The position numbers and the translations under genes are program-made. Of a DNA stretch of 20,707 bases, positions 5,187-13,770 are shown piece after piece (the first letter of the stretch is position 1; each line of letters begins with the position of its first letter). The DNA is from an uncultured Tissierellia bacterium (lineage in GTDB: Bacteria > Bacillota > Clostridia > Tissierellales > Peptoniphilaceae), in assembly GCA_902489375.1 (NCBI GenBank), contig CABTZP010000014.1:1-20707 (forward strand), given 5' to 3'. The notes beneath the pieces were generated by a model that saw only the letters and a list, made by a program, of their open reading frames with translations, was not told where the DNA came from and ran no database searches.

Positions 5187-7826
5187 ATGAAAAAATATGG
5201 ATTTAATGAACTGCGAACAGACTTTCTGGATTACTTCGAAGCACGTGATCATATCCGCTTAAAAAGCTTCTCTCTGGTTCCGGACCATGATCCCAGCTTG
5301 CTTTTGATTAACGCCGGCATGGCCCCGTTAAAGCCCTATTTTATGGGAGAAAAGAAGATGGAAAAGGACCGGGTTGTGACTTCCCAGCGCTGTATGCGAA
5401 CAGCTGATTTGGAGAATGTCGGAAAGACCGCTCGTCACGCGACTTTTTTTGAAATGCTGGGCAATTTTTCTTTTGGCGATTATTTCAAAAAAGAAGCCAT
5501 CCGTTGGTCCTGGGACTTTGTTACGAATGTGCTCGGCTTGCCCGCGGAAGATATGTGGATCACGGTTTATCAGGATGACGATGAAGCCTATGACCTCTGG
5601 ACCAAGGATATCGGCATTCGAAAAGAGCGTATGCTTCATATGGGCAAGGAAGATAACTTCTGGGAGCTGGATCAGGGACCCTGCGGACCCTGCTCAGAAA
5701 TCCATATTGACCGGGGAGAAAAGTGGGGAGAAGGGTCAAGCCCTCTGGATAATGACGATCGCTTCATGGAACTTTGGAATTTGGTCTTTACCCAGTTTGA
5801 CCGGCAGCCGGATGGGACAACCTACATCCCTCTTAAAAATCCAAATATTGATACCGGCATGGGTCTAGAACGGTTGGCGATGGTCTGCGAGGATAAGGGG
5901 AGTATCTTTGATATTGATGAGCTTGAGCCCCTCCGTCAGGAGATCAGTCAGCTTTTAGGTAAAAAATATGGGGAAGACTCCAAAGCCGATGAATCTTTCC
6001 GGATTTTAATCGATCATTCCAAGGCCTCTGCCTTTATGGCGCTGGATGGGGTGGTTCCCTCCAATGTCGGTCGGGGCTATGTTCTGCGGAGAATTATTCG
6101 CCGAGCCTACCTTCATGGATATTTAATGGGTAATAAAGGAGAAATCTTAACCCGCACCATTAATAAGATCATTCCGGTGTATCAAGAAGAATATCCCGAG
6201 CTTCTTCGCGCCCAGGAAAGAATCAATACGATCATTCGCCGGGAAGAAGAGTCTTTCCAGGAAACGATCGATAATGGACTGGATATGCTCAATGACCGCT
6301 TATCGGCAATAGAGAAACAGGGGGAAAGGCTCCTTTCCGGAAAGGATGCCTTTACCCTTTATGATACCTATGGATTTCCCCTGGATCTAACCGTTGAGAT
6401 GGCTGAAAAGCAGAAGATCAAGGTCGATGAAGCTGATTTTCGCCGGAGAATGGACGAAAGAAGAGACTTGTCCCGCAGAACCAGAAAAGGCGGCGCGGGC
6501 TGGGATGCCAAAAAAGATTTGGACATGAATGATGAGCCTGTCACAGAGTTTAAGGGGTATGAACAGCTTGAGGGAGAAGGAAGGGTCCTGGCTATTTTTG
6601 CCAATGGAGAAAGAGTTGACGCGCTACAGGAAGGTCAGCGTGGACTGGTTCTTTTTGATCAAACGCCCTTTTACGCGCAAAGCGGCGGTCAGATTGCAGA
6701 TCAGGGAAAGATTTTTGAATGTGGCGAGGAAGCCTCGCTCGAGGCTGAGGTCACCGATGTTCAAAAAGATGCCGATGATCATTTCCTCCACACCGTTGAG
6801 GTCAAAAAAGGCGGTCTGGAAACCGGGAGAAACGTTCGTCTTCAGGTCACGGCCGACCGAAGAGAGGATATCCGGCGCAATCATTCCGCAACGCATTTGC
6901 TGGATGAGGCGCTGATTGAAGTCCTTGGCCCCCATGTAAAGCAAGCAGGCTCTGAAGTTGATCCCAATCGTCTTCGTTTTGACTTTACCCACTATCAGCC
7001 GATGTCGAAAGAAGAGATTGTTCAAGTTGAAGAGCTCGTAAACCAGGCGATCTTTAGATCCCTTCCGGCAAAAACACAAATTTTGGATAAGGAAGAAGCC
7101 GAAGGAGAAGGAGCCATCGGCTTATTTGAGGAAAAATACAAGGACAGGGTCCGGGTGGTTTCTTTTGGCAATTTTTCTAAGGAGTTCTGTGGCGGAACCC
7201 ATGTCGATAATACGGCTCAAATCGGCCTTTTCCATATCTTGTCCGAACAGGGCATCTCTTCCGGGGTAAGAAGGATTGAAGCTGTCACTGGCCGAGCCGC
7301 CTTCCGTCATTATTTGGAACTGGAGGAGAAGATCGGTCACATTGCCTCTTTCTTAAAGACCACCGGAGAGCAAGTCGAAAATAAGATTGATCAGCTGGCT
7401 GAAGAAAATAAAGAACTGAAAAAAGAAATCGCTTCTTTTGAATCCAAAGCAGCGGATTCTCTTTCCAAAAAGCTGGCGCAGGATAAAGAAATGATTTGCG
7501 GAGCTGAGGTCATTGCCCAAAAGCTTTCCGGCAAGACGATGGATGAACTCAAGGAAATCGTGGATGCCCTAAAAGAGGGAAAAGACCGGTACTGGATTGT
7601 GCTGGCCTCGGAAGAGGCGGGAAAAGTCTTCTGGGTTGTTTCCCTTGCCGATGCCCTCTCAAAAGAAGGCGGACACGCTGGAAAAATGATTAAAGCCCTT
7701 GCCAAAAAGACAGGGGGTAATGGAGGAGGACGATCCACCTTTGCTACAGCGGGCGGAAAGGATCCTTCAAAAATAGACGAGGCTTTGGCTCTGGTTCCTG
7801 AAATGATTCAGAGCCAGCTCCAGTAA
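5187..7826 (+). CDS. alaS: Alanyl-tRNA synthetase
   Basis: This enzyme charges tRNA-Ala in the cytoplasm. At 879 residues it has the full family length. The class II catalytic core contains NAGMAPLKPYF, RCMRTADLENVG, FFEMLGNFSFGDYFK and the GRGYVLRRIIRRA motif. The editing domain, which removes mischarged Ser and Gly, carries H566-x3-H570 and the zinc-site C668-G-G-T-H672. A coiled-coil linker (about 725-760) leads to the C-Ala domain with its glycine-rich GGNGGGRSTFATAGG stretch. The start at ATG 5187 is preferred over a TTG 19 codons earlier because AAAGAGGTG precedes it and the protein then begins MKKYGFNELR, as expected. It heads the conserved alaS-ireB pair. Nothing is missing from the active or editing sites. 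Confidence 0.98.
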   Translation: MKKYGFNELRTDFLDYFEARDHIRLKSFSLVPDHDPSLLLINAGMAPLKPYFMGEKKMEKDRVVTSQRCMRTADLENVGKTARHATFFEMLGNFSFGDYFKKEAIRWSWDFVTNVLGLPAEDMWITVYQDDDEAYDLWTKDIGIRKERMLHMGKEDNFWELDQGPCGPCSEIHIDRGEKWGEGSSPLDNDDRFMELWNLVFTQFDRQPDGTTYIPLKNPNIDTGMGLERLAMVCEDKGSIFDIDELEPLRQEISQLLGKKYGEDSKADESFRILIDHSKASAFMALDGVVPSNVGRGYVLRRIIRRAYLHGYLMGNKGEILTRTINKIIPVYQEEYPELLRAQERINTIIRREEESFQETIDNGLDMLNDRLSAIEKQGERLLSGKDAFTLYDTYGFPLDLTVEMAEKQKIKVDEADFRRRMDERRDLSRRTRKGGAGWDAKKDLDMNDEPVTEFKGYEQLEGEGRVLAIFANGERVDALQEGQRGLVLFDQTPFYAQSGGQIADQGKIFECGEEASLEAEVTDVQKDADDHFLHTVEVKKGGLETGRNVRLQVTADRREDIRRNHSATHLLDEALIEVLGPHVKQAGSEVDPNRLRFDFTHYQPMSKEEIVQVEELVNQAIFRSLPAKTQILDKEEAEGEGAIGLFEEKYKDRVRVVSFGNFSKEFCGGTHVDNTAQIGLFHILSEQGISSGVRRIEAVTGRAAFRHYLELEEKIGHIASFLKTTGEQVENKIDQLAEENKELKKEIASFESKAADSLSKKLAQDKEMICGAEVIAQKLSGKTMDELKEIVDALKEGKDRYWIVLASEEAGKVFWVVSLADALSKEGGHAGKMIKALAKKTGGNGGGRSTFATAGGKDPSKIDEALALVPEMIQSQLQ

Positions 7827-7883
7827 AAAAGAAGGGGCCGCTGCATATCCTTTACGGATTTTCTGCAGGGATTGGAGGAAAAG

Positions 7884-8180
7884 ATGGCAAAAGACTTTAC
7901 CGATGAAACAATGCTTTTTACCCCCATTGATGATGAAGGAAAAGAAATGCGGGTGATTTTAACGGATGTGTATCACTCGCTGGAAGAAAAAGGATATTCC
8001 CCTTTAAACCAACTGATTGGTTATATTCTCTCAGGAGACCCCACTTACATCACTTCACATAATGGGGCGAGAAAACTCATTCATCAGATTGACCGAGATG
8101 AACTTTTGGAGGAACTGCTCAGTTATTATTTAAAGGATGTCATTAAAGATTTACCGAAACACCAATCAAACGAAGAATGA
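7884..8180 (+). CDS. ireB: IreB family regulatory phosphoprotein (DUF965)
   Basis: A 98-residue cytoplasmic protein of the IreB/YrzL family. In Enterococcus faecalis, IreB is phosphorylated by the PASTA kinase IreK and negatively affects cephalosporin resistance. The N-terminal FTDET motif, whose threonines are the phosphorylation sites in IreB, is present here as T6 and T9. The conserved core VYHSLEEKGYSPLNQLIGYILSGDP and the charged DRDELLEELLSYYL helix follow. The start is ATG 7884 with TGGAGG upstream rather than a TTG four codons earlier. Position directly after alaS is the standard arrangement in Bacillota. The 57-base gap from alaS holds a weak hairpin (CTGCA 7841-7845 with TGCAG 7864-7868) without a U-tract. 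Confidence 0.95.
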   Translation: MAKDFTDETMLFTPIDDEGKEMRVILTDVYHSLEEKGYSPLNQLIGYILSGDPTYITSHNGARKLIHQIDRDELLEELLSYYLKDVIKDLPKHQSNEE

Positions 8181-8201
8181 GCTTTCTCATTCTTCGTTTT
8201 T
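8171..8201 (+). terminator. Intrinsic terminator overlapping the ireB stop
   Basis: A perfect 11-bp stem, CGAAGAATGAG (8171-8181) and CTCATTCTTCG (8186-8196), has a CTTT loop and is followed by TTTTT. The left arm encodes the last ireB codons and contains its TGA stop, so the gene end and the terminator are the same bases. It separates alaS-ireB from the ruvX operon. Confidence 0.9.
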
Positions 8202-8271
8202 CAGTAGCGTTTTTTTTGATCGGATCTTTTCTTCCCTTTTTCATTTAATACTCAAAATGCGTAAAAATAGG

Positions 8272-8329
8272 TTTACATTCTCCTCTTCGGAACCTTATCA
8301 TAAGAATAGTGAAATCATCATTGAGGTGT
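8272..8329 (+). promoter_or_regulatory. Promoter and ribosome binding site of the ruvX operon
   Basis: TTTACA (8272-8277), an 18-base spacer and TATCAT (8296-8301) form a sigma-A type promoter after the ireB terminator. GAGGTG ends five bases before ATG 8334. This makes ruvX the first gene of its own transcript. Confidence 0.65.
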
Positions 8330-8333
8330 TGTA

Positions 8334-8750
8334 ATGAGCCGGGCAATGGGACTAGATTTAGGAACAAAAACCATTGGGATCGCCCTAAGCGATCCTTCCT
8401 ATCTGATCGCCCAGGCGACAGAGACCATACAAAGAAAGTCTTTGGATGAAGACCTGAAGAAGCTGGAAAAGCTCATTCAGAAGCAGGAAGTTCGAGAGAT
8501 CGTGCTTGGTTTACCCAGGCATATGAATCATGACCTTGGAAAATCGGCCCAGCGATCGCTCAGCTTTGGCCAGACCCTGGAAAAGCGGTTTTCACTGCCG
8601 GTTTATTATCAGGACGAGAGACTTTCGACGGTATCCGCTGAAAGAATCCTCAAAGAAAGCGGCGTTCGCCGTGAGAAAAGAAAAGACTATATTGATGCGA
8701 TTGCGGCATCATTTATATTACAAACTTGGCTGGATAAAAAACGGAGGTAG
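8334..8750 (+). CDS. ruvX: RuvX/YqgF family Holliday-junction resolvase-like nuclease
   Basis: A 138-residue RNase H-fold protein of the YqgF/RuvX family (YrrK in Bacillus subtilis). In different bacteria the family is linked to Holliday junction resolution and to 5'-end processing of pre-16S rRNA. The family motifs are intact: GLDLGTKTIGIALSD with the first acidic residue, IVLGLPRHMN, YYQDERLSTVSAERIL, and the closing KDYIDAIAASFILQTWLD with the C-terminal acidic residues. It starts the second transcription unit of the cluster, with the DUF1292 gene three bases after its stop and the next ribosome binding site overlapping its last codons. Family is certain; the exact cellular role is from homologues. 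Confidence 0.95.
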   Translation: MSRAMGLDLGTKTIGIALSDPSYLIAQATETIQRKSLDEDLKKLEKLIQKQEVREIVLGLPRHMNHDLGKSAQRSLSFGQTLEKRFSLPVYYQDERLSTVSAERILKESGVRREKRKDYIDAIAASFILQTWLDKKRR

Positions 8751-8753
8751 AGC

Positions 8754-9011
8754 ATGGAAGAAAAACGAGTCTATCTGGATGACGGAAAAAGAAAGATCGC
8801 CTTTGAAATCGACTCCTCCTTTAGTCTGGATGAAACAGACTACTGCTGGCTTAGAGAAGAGGGCAGCGAAGCGCTTTCTCTCTTTCGTTTTTATCCGGAC
8901 GAGGAGGATATGATCTTTGAAGCTGTCGACGATCAGGAAGAATTTGAAGAAGCTAGGATGGCTTATCTTGAACTGATTGGAGAGCAAAAAGACCAGTATG
9001 AAAGTGAGTAG
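8754..9011 (+). CDS. DUF1292 family protein (YrzB-like)
   Basis: An 85-residue, very acidic protein of the DUF1292 family, which sits next to ruvX throughout Bacillota; its function is unknown. Visible features are the N-terminal VYLDDGKRKIAFEIDSSF strand pattern, LFRFYPDEEDMIFEAVDDQEEFEEA, and no cysteines beyond C26. GGAGG of its ribosome binding site overlaps the ruvX stop. Its TAG stop is followed in the same frame by one codon and then the GTG start of RNase J, so the two genes are in phase with only three bases between them. Confidence 0.85.
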   Translation: MEEKRVYLDDGKRKIAFEIDSSFSLDETDYCWLREEGSEALSLFRFYPDEEDMIFEAVDDQEEFEEARMAYLELIGEQKDQYESE

Positions 9012-9014
9012 AGC

Positions 9015-10799
9015 GTGTATCATAAGAAAAATTTAAACGACCGACCTTTAAAAGGACTTAGAAGACCAGTGCACAAACCTTCTTCCCAAAGGTCAGTCCC
9101 GCCTGAAAAAAGGGGAAGTTTAGAGAAGCTGCGTGTCATCCCTTTGGGCGGGCTCAAGGAAATTGGGAAGAATATGTGTCTGGTTCAGTATGGCGATGAC
9201 ATGATCATGATTGACTGTGGACTGACCTTTCCGGATGAAAATATGCCGGGGGTTGATACGGTCATTCCAGACATCTCCTATGTTGAAAAAAATAAAGACA
9301 AGCTTCGGGGAATATTGCTGACCCACGGACATGAAGACCATTATGGTGCGGTTCCTTATATTCTTAAGGAAATTCCTGTCAATGTATACTGTACGAGACT
9401 GACAGGCGGCCTTTTGGCCAGTAAATTTGAAGAACATGGGATTAACCCCGCCTCGATCAAGTATGTCAAAGCGGGAGATCATCTCAAGCTAGGGCCTTTT
9501 CAATGTGAATTTATCCGAGTCGCTCATTCCATTCCCGACGCCTGCGCGATTGCGGTCCATAACCCGGTTGGAACCGTTCTTTTTACCGGCGATTTTAAAT
9601 TTGATTTTACGCCGATCGATAACGAGCCAACGGACCTCGCTGCCCTGGCAAAGCTGGGTCAGGAGGGGGTTCTTGCCCTGTATTCCGACTCAACAAATGT
9701 TCAGCATCCCGGATATACGATGAGTGAAAAAAATGTCGGGGATACTTTTCGGGAAATCTTTGCCCGGACAAAGGATCGGATTATCGTTGCCACCTTTGCT
9801 TCCAATATGCATAGGGTCCAGCAGATCATTTGGGCCGCGGAGAGCAATCACCGCAAAGTCGCCCTCTCTGGAAGGTCGATGCTAAATAATGTTGCGATCG
9901 CTGATCAGCTTGGTTATCTTAAAGTCAAAAAAGATACCCTTGTGGATATCAACGAAGTCAAAAATTTTAAGCCCTCTCAGATCTGCCTGCTGATTACCGG
10001 GTCTCAGGGAGAGCCCATGAGCGCCCTCTCCCGGATGGCCAATGGCTCTCACCGGCAGATCCATATCGACGAATCAGACACCATTATCCTTTCCGCTTCG
10101 CAAATCCCCGGCAATGAAAAAAGTATCGGAGATATGATTAATAAGCTTTCTGAGAAAGGAAGCAGCATCATCTACCAGTCCCTGGCTGAGGTTCATGTCT
10201 CCGGTCACGCCTGTCAGGAAGAGCTGAAGCTGATGCATTCTCTGGTCAAGGAAGAGTACTTTATTCCGGCTCATGGAGAAGCTCGAATGCTGACCAAACA
10301 CCGAGATCTGGCCCTGTCTTTGGAAATTCCCGATGATCATATTCTCATGGCGGAAAACGGGCAGGTCATTGAATTTAGCCGCCAGGATGGGCAGGTCAAA
10401 GTCAATATGAAGGATCATGTTCCCGCCGGGCAGGTTTTAATTGACGGACTGGGCGTTGGCGATGTCGGTTCCGTCGTCTTAAATGATCGTAAGCGGCTGG
10501 CAGATGACGGCATGATTGTCGTTGTTGTCACAATTAGTAAGGGCGGGGCAAAAATTTTGGCCGGTCCTGAGATCCTTTCCCGAGGCTTTGTCTATATGAA
10601 AGATAATGTGGATATGATTGAAGAGATGAAAAAAATTGTCATCGGCATTTTTGAAAATGCCGAGAGAAAGAGAATCAACGATTGGTCTTATCTCAAATCT
10701 CAAATGCGAGATGAACTCAAGTCTTACGTCTTTTCAGAGATCAAGAGAAATCCCATGATTCTTTCCATCATTATGGAAACAGGCGAAAAAAATGCCTGA
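9015..10799 (+). CDS. rnj: Ribonuclease J
   Basis: A metallo-beta-lactamase/beta-CASP ribonuclease with 5'-3' exonuclease and endonuclease activity, a core mRNA decay and rRNA maturation enzyme in Bacillota. The zinc site H104-x-H106-x-D108-H109 (LLTHGHEDH) and D193 in FTGDFKFD are present, as are beta-CASP motifs ATFASN, SGRSM and TGSQGEP, HVSGHA, and PAHGEARML. The C-terminal domain completes a 594-residue protein. The first ~40 residues are a basic, proline/serine-rich extension before the usual start of the fold (LRVIPLGGLKEIGKN). The start is uncertain: GTG 9015 has a poor ribosome binding site, and GTG 9069 is an in-frame alternative with AAAAGGA some distance upstream. It is close to DUF1292 and overlaps the U32 gene by eight bases. 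Confidence 0.96.
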   Translation: MYHKKNLNDRPLKGLRRPVHKPSSQRSVPPEKRGSLEKLRVIPLGGLKEIGKNMCLVQYGDDMIMIDCGLTFPDENMPGVDTVIPDISYVEKNKDKLRGILLTHGHEDHYGAVPYILKEIPVNVYCTRLTGGLLASKFEEHGINPASIKYVKAGDHLKLGPFQCEFIRVAHSIPDACAIAVHNPVGTVLFTGDFKFDFTPIDNEPTDLAALAKLGQEGVLALYSDSTNVQHPGYTMSEKNVGDTFREIFARTKDRIIVATFASNMHRVQQIIWAAESNHRKVALSGRSMLNNVAIADQLGYLKVKKDTLVDINEVKNFKPSQICLLITGSQGEPMSALSRMANGSHRQIHIDESDTIILSASQIPGNEKSIGDMINKLSEKGSSIIYQSLAEVHVSGHACQEELKLMHSLVKEEYFIPAHGEARMLTKHRDLALSLEIPDDHILMAENGQVIEFSRQDGQVKVNMKDHVPAGQVLIDGLGVGDVGSVVLNDRKRLADDGMIVVVVTISKGGAKILAGPEILSRGFVYMKDNVDMIEEMKKIVIGIFENAERKRINDWSYLKSQMRDELKSYVFSEIKRNPMILSIIMETGEKNA

Positions 10800-12024
10800 G
10801 AATCATTTTGCCGAACTCCTGGCTCCGGCCGGCGATAAAGAAAAATTTCAATCCGCCCTTCACTTCGGGGCGGATGCCATTTATCTGGGTGGGCCTGCCT
10901 TCGGTCTTCGCAAGGCCCCGAAAAACTTTAGCCGGGAGGATCTGGAAGAAGCTGTCAGCCTGGCTCACCGGGAAAAAAAGGCTGTCCATGTGACCTTAAA
11001 TATTTTGCCCCATGATAAGGACTTGGAAGGGCTGGATGATTATCTCTCATTTTTAGACCGAATTAAAGTCGATGCCTGTATTATTTCCGACCCTGGAATT
11101 TTTATGGAAGCCCGAAAAAAGACCAGGATTCCCCTCCATGTCTCCACCCAGGCATCGGTTACGAATTCAAAAACCGTTGCCTTCTGGCGGGACCTGGGGG
11201 CGGAAAGGGTGGTCCTGGCTCGAGAGCTTTCTTTAGATGAAATGAAAAGAATTCACAAAGAAGTTCCCGACATTGATTTAGAAGTCTTTGTCCACGGGGC
11301 GATGTGTATTTCTTATTCCGGAAGGTGCCTGCTGTCCAATTATATGACCGGCCGAGATGCCAACCAGGGGGATTGTGCCCAGGCCTGCCGGTGGAAGTAT
11401 AGGCTGATGGAGGAAAAAAGACCCGGCCAGTATTTTCCCATTGAAGAGTCCGATCAGGGAACCTTTATTATGAACTCGAAAGACCTTTGCCTTCTGCCAT
11501 ATCTTCCGGATCTGATGGAAGCCGGGATCAAAAGCTTTAAGATTGAAGGCCGGGTAAAAAGCCAGTACTACGTTTCAACCGTGGTTCATGTTTATCGGGA
11601 AGCCATGGATGCGCTGCGAAAGGGAACTTTTACAAAAGACTTGGTGGACCGGCTGTTGATGGAACTGGAAAAGACCTCCCATCGAGATTATACAACCGGC
11701 TTTCTTTTTGGAAATCCCGGTCGGGAAGGGCAAAATTATCAAAGTACCTCCTATATCCAGGACTACGATTTTCTTGGTCTGGTAAAAGCGTATGATCCTA
11801 ATAAAGGAGCTGCTCTGATTGAAGAAAGAAATCGCTTTGCTCGTGGGGATCAGGTCGAGATCATGGGAAGGGCGCCTGGTTTTCAGCGCTTTTCCATCGA
11901 CTGGATGAACAGTGAAAAAGGGGAAGATCTGAAGGAAGCGAATTTTCCCATGGAAGACTTTTGGATTCCCGTCCCTCGCCCGGTCCAGGCCGGCGATATT
12001 TTGCGGAAGAAAAAAGAGTATTAA
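10792..12024 (+). CDS. U32 family peptidase, TrhP/YrrO-like tRNA hydroxylation protein
   Basis: A 410-residue U32 family protein. Members of this type (TrhP in Escherichia coli, YrrO in Bacillus subtilis) take part in making 5-hydroxyuridine at tRNA position 34 rather than acting as ordinary proteases. The N-terminal ELLAPAGDKEKFQSALHFGADAIYLGG is typical, followed by VHVSTQAS-like LHVSTQASVTN, C172-x6-C179 in CISYSGRC, and C195-x3-C199 in GDCAQACRW, four cysteines expected to hold an iron-sulphur cluster. KSFKIEGR is the other family hallmark. The ATG lies eight bases inside the RNase J gene with no strong ribosome binding site, suggesting translational coupling. Bacillus has two tandem U32 genes (yrrN, yrrO); only one is seen here. 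A collagenase-like annotation is possible but less informative. Confidence 0.88.
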   Translation: MPENHFAELLAPAGDKEKFQSALHFGADAIYLGGPAFGLRKAPKNFSREDLEEAVSLAHREKKAVHVTLNILPHDKDLEGLDDYLSFLDRIKVDACIISDPGIFMEARKKTRIPLHVSTQASVTNSKTVAFWRDLGAERVVLARELSLDEMKRIHKEVPDIDLEVFVHGAMCISYSGRCLLSNYMTGRDANQGDCAQACRWKYRLMEEKRPGQYFPIEESDQGTFIMNSKDLCLLPYLPDLMEAGIKSFKIEGRVKSQYYVSTVVHVYREAMDALRKGTFTKDLVDRLLMELEKTSHRDYTTGFLFGNPGREGQNYQSTSYIQDYDFLGLVKAYDPNKGAALIEERNRFARGDQVEIMGRAPGFQRFSIDWMNSEKGEDLKEANFPMEDFWIPVPRPVQAGDILRKKKEY

Positions 12025-12043
12025 ACAGGAAAAAATGCAGTTT

Positions 12044-12058
12044 TTGGGCAATGCCCAA
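12044..12058 (+). other. Small hairpin between the U32 gene and argS
   Basis: TTGGGC-AAT-GCCCAA is a perfect 6-bp stem with a three-base loop in the 66-base gap before argS. No U-tract follows, so it is more likely an RNA stability or pause element than a terminator. Confidence 0.3.
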
Positions 12059-12090
12059 GGCCAATCTTTGATGAAGGATGAGGATAAACG

Positions 12091-13728
12091 ATGAATATTG
12101 AAAATCAACTGAGACTAGTAATCCATGAAGTTCTTAAAAAATTGTATGGGATAGATGATCCCGACTCGATTATCGTCGAGATCCCTAAAAATACCGATTA
12201 CGGGGATTATGCCAGCCCCGTGGCCATGCAGCTGGCGAAAAGCCTTCATCAGTCCCCCCGGGCGATTGCTGAGGAAATGAAAGGGGAGCTTTTAAAACAC
12301 GAGGACTTTATCAAAACTGTAGAAATTGCGGGTCCGGGTTTTATTAATTTTCGCTTGAAGACCGATTCTTTGGCCCAGGTAATCAACAAGGTCCTGGAAA
12401 AGGGAAGTGAATACGGGAAAAACCAATCCGGAAAAGCCTTTCCCATCCTTCTGGAATATGTCTCGGCCAACCCCACCGGAGACCTTCACCTGGGACATGC
12501 CCGGGGAGCCGTCTGGGGGGATGCCCTAAGCCGGGTCCTTTTGGCCTGCGGCTACGATGTTTTAAGAGAATACTATGTCAATGATGCCGGCGCGCAGATG
12601 AGAAACCTGGCCCTTTCTGTTTATTCCCGCTATGCGGAATGCTTCGGAAAAGATATTCCCATCCCAGCTGACGGGTATATGGGCGAGGATGTGAAGGAAA
12701 TCGGCCGAAGGATCGCGGAAGAAGAAGGACCGATCTGGCTGGAAAAAGAAGAGGGCCGGCTGGAATATTTCCAGAAAAAGGGTTATGAAAAAGAGCTGGA
12801 GAAGATTAAAAAGGATCTTGAGGATTTTCGGGTGGGCTTCGACTCCTGGATTTCCGAACAGAGTCTTTATGACAGCGGAAGAGTTGACCAGGCCATTAAA
12901 GACCTTGAGTCCATGAATGCCGTTTATGAAAAAGATGGGGCTTTATGGCTTGAAACAACCCGTTGGGGAGACGATAAAGACCGCGTCCTTCGGAAGGCAG
13001 ATGGCCTTTTAACCTATATGACCCCGGATATTGCCAACCATCTCTACAAGCTTCAGAGGGGCTATAAAAAGATGATTGACCTCTGGGGGGCAGACCACCA
13101 TGGCTATATTCCCCGGATGAAGGCAGCCATGCAGGCTTTTGGGTATGATGCCGATGTCTTAGAAGTGGATATTATCCAAATGGTTCATCTGGTGGAAGAC
13201 GGAAAAGAAGTCAAAATGTCCAAGAGAACCGGAAACGCCGTGACGATTCGGGAACTGATGGAGGATGTCGGCGTGGATGCGGCTCGATATTTCTTTGTCA
13301 GCCGGGCAGTGGATAATCAGATGGACTTTGACCTTAATCTTGCCCGGAAAAAGTCCAATGAAAATCCGGTTTACTATATTCAGTACGCCCATGCCCGGAC
13401 CTGCGGAGTCCTTCGCAATGCTCCGGAATTTGAGAAAAAAGAATCCTATACGCTACTCAATACAGAAAAAGAAATGGATCTCTTAAAGCTTCTGGATCTT
13501 TATCCCTCGTTATTGGTGGATGCCGCAGAGCAAAGACTGCCTTCTAAACTGGCAAACTATCTTATTTCACTTTCCTCCTCCTTCCACTCTTTCTATAACG
13601 CCTATAAGGTGATTGACCCGGAGGATCCAACGCTCTCCAACGAGAGATTGGGACTGGTTTTGGCGGTAAAGCAGGTTTTAGAAAATGCCCTGGACCTGAT
13701 CGGCGTCTCCGCTCCAGAAACAATGTAA
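12091..13728 (+). CDS. argS: Arginyl-tRNA synthetase
   Basis: This class I aminoacyl-tRNA synthetase charges tRNA-Arg. At 545 residues it has the usual bacterial length. The N-terminal Add-1 domain (about 1-110) precedes the Rossmann catalytic core with NPTGDLHLGHARGA, where H133-L-G-H136 is the HIGH motif, and VKMSKRTGN with K375-M-S-K378. The YVNDAG segment binds substrate, and the C-terminal anticodon-binding helical domain ends in the conserved LGLVLAVKQVLENALDLIG-type segment. ATG 12091 follows a GGATGAGGA element seven bases away. It lies 66 bases after the U32 gene in the same direction without a terminator between, so cotranscription with the ruvX operon is possible. Confidence 0.97.
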   Translation: MNIENQLRLVIHEVLKKLYGIDDPDSIIVEIPKNTDYGDYASPVAMQLAKSLHQSPRAIAEEMKGELLKHEDFIKTVEIAGPGFINFRLKTDSLAQVINKVLEKGSEYGKNQSGKAFPILLEYVSANPTGDLHLGHARGAVWGDALSRVLLACGYDVLREYYVNDAGAQMRNLALSVYSRYAECFGKDIPIPADGYMGEDVKEIGRRIAEEEGPIWLEKEEGRLEYFQKKGYEKELEKIKKDLEDFRVGFDSWISEQSLYDSGRVDQAIKDLESMNAVYEKDGALWLETTRWGDDKDRVLRKADGLLTYMTPDIANHLYKLQRGYKKMIDLWGADHHGYIPRMKAAMQAFGYDADVLEVDIIQMVHLVEDGKEVKMSKRTGNAVTIRELMEDVGVDAARYFFVSRAVDNQMDFDLNLARKKSNENPVYYIQYAHARTCGVLRNAPEFEKKESYTLLNTEKEMDLLKLLDLYPSLLVDAAEQRLPSKLANYLISLSSSFHSFYNAYKVIDPEDPTLSNERLGLVLAVKQVLENALDLIGVSAPETM

Positions 13729-13770
13729 AAGAAACCATGTAAAAAAGAAAAAAATAAAACAGGAGGAATC

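Noticed and set aside
8171..8334. A 65-codon plus frame from 8137 covering the ireB-ruvX gap
   Set aside because: It spans the terminator and promoter, is phenylalanine/serine-rich low complexity and has no ribosome binding site.
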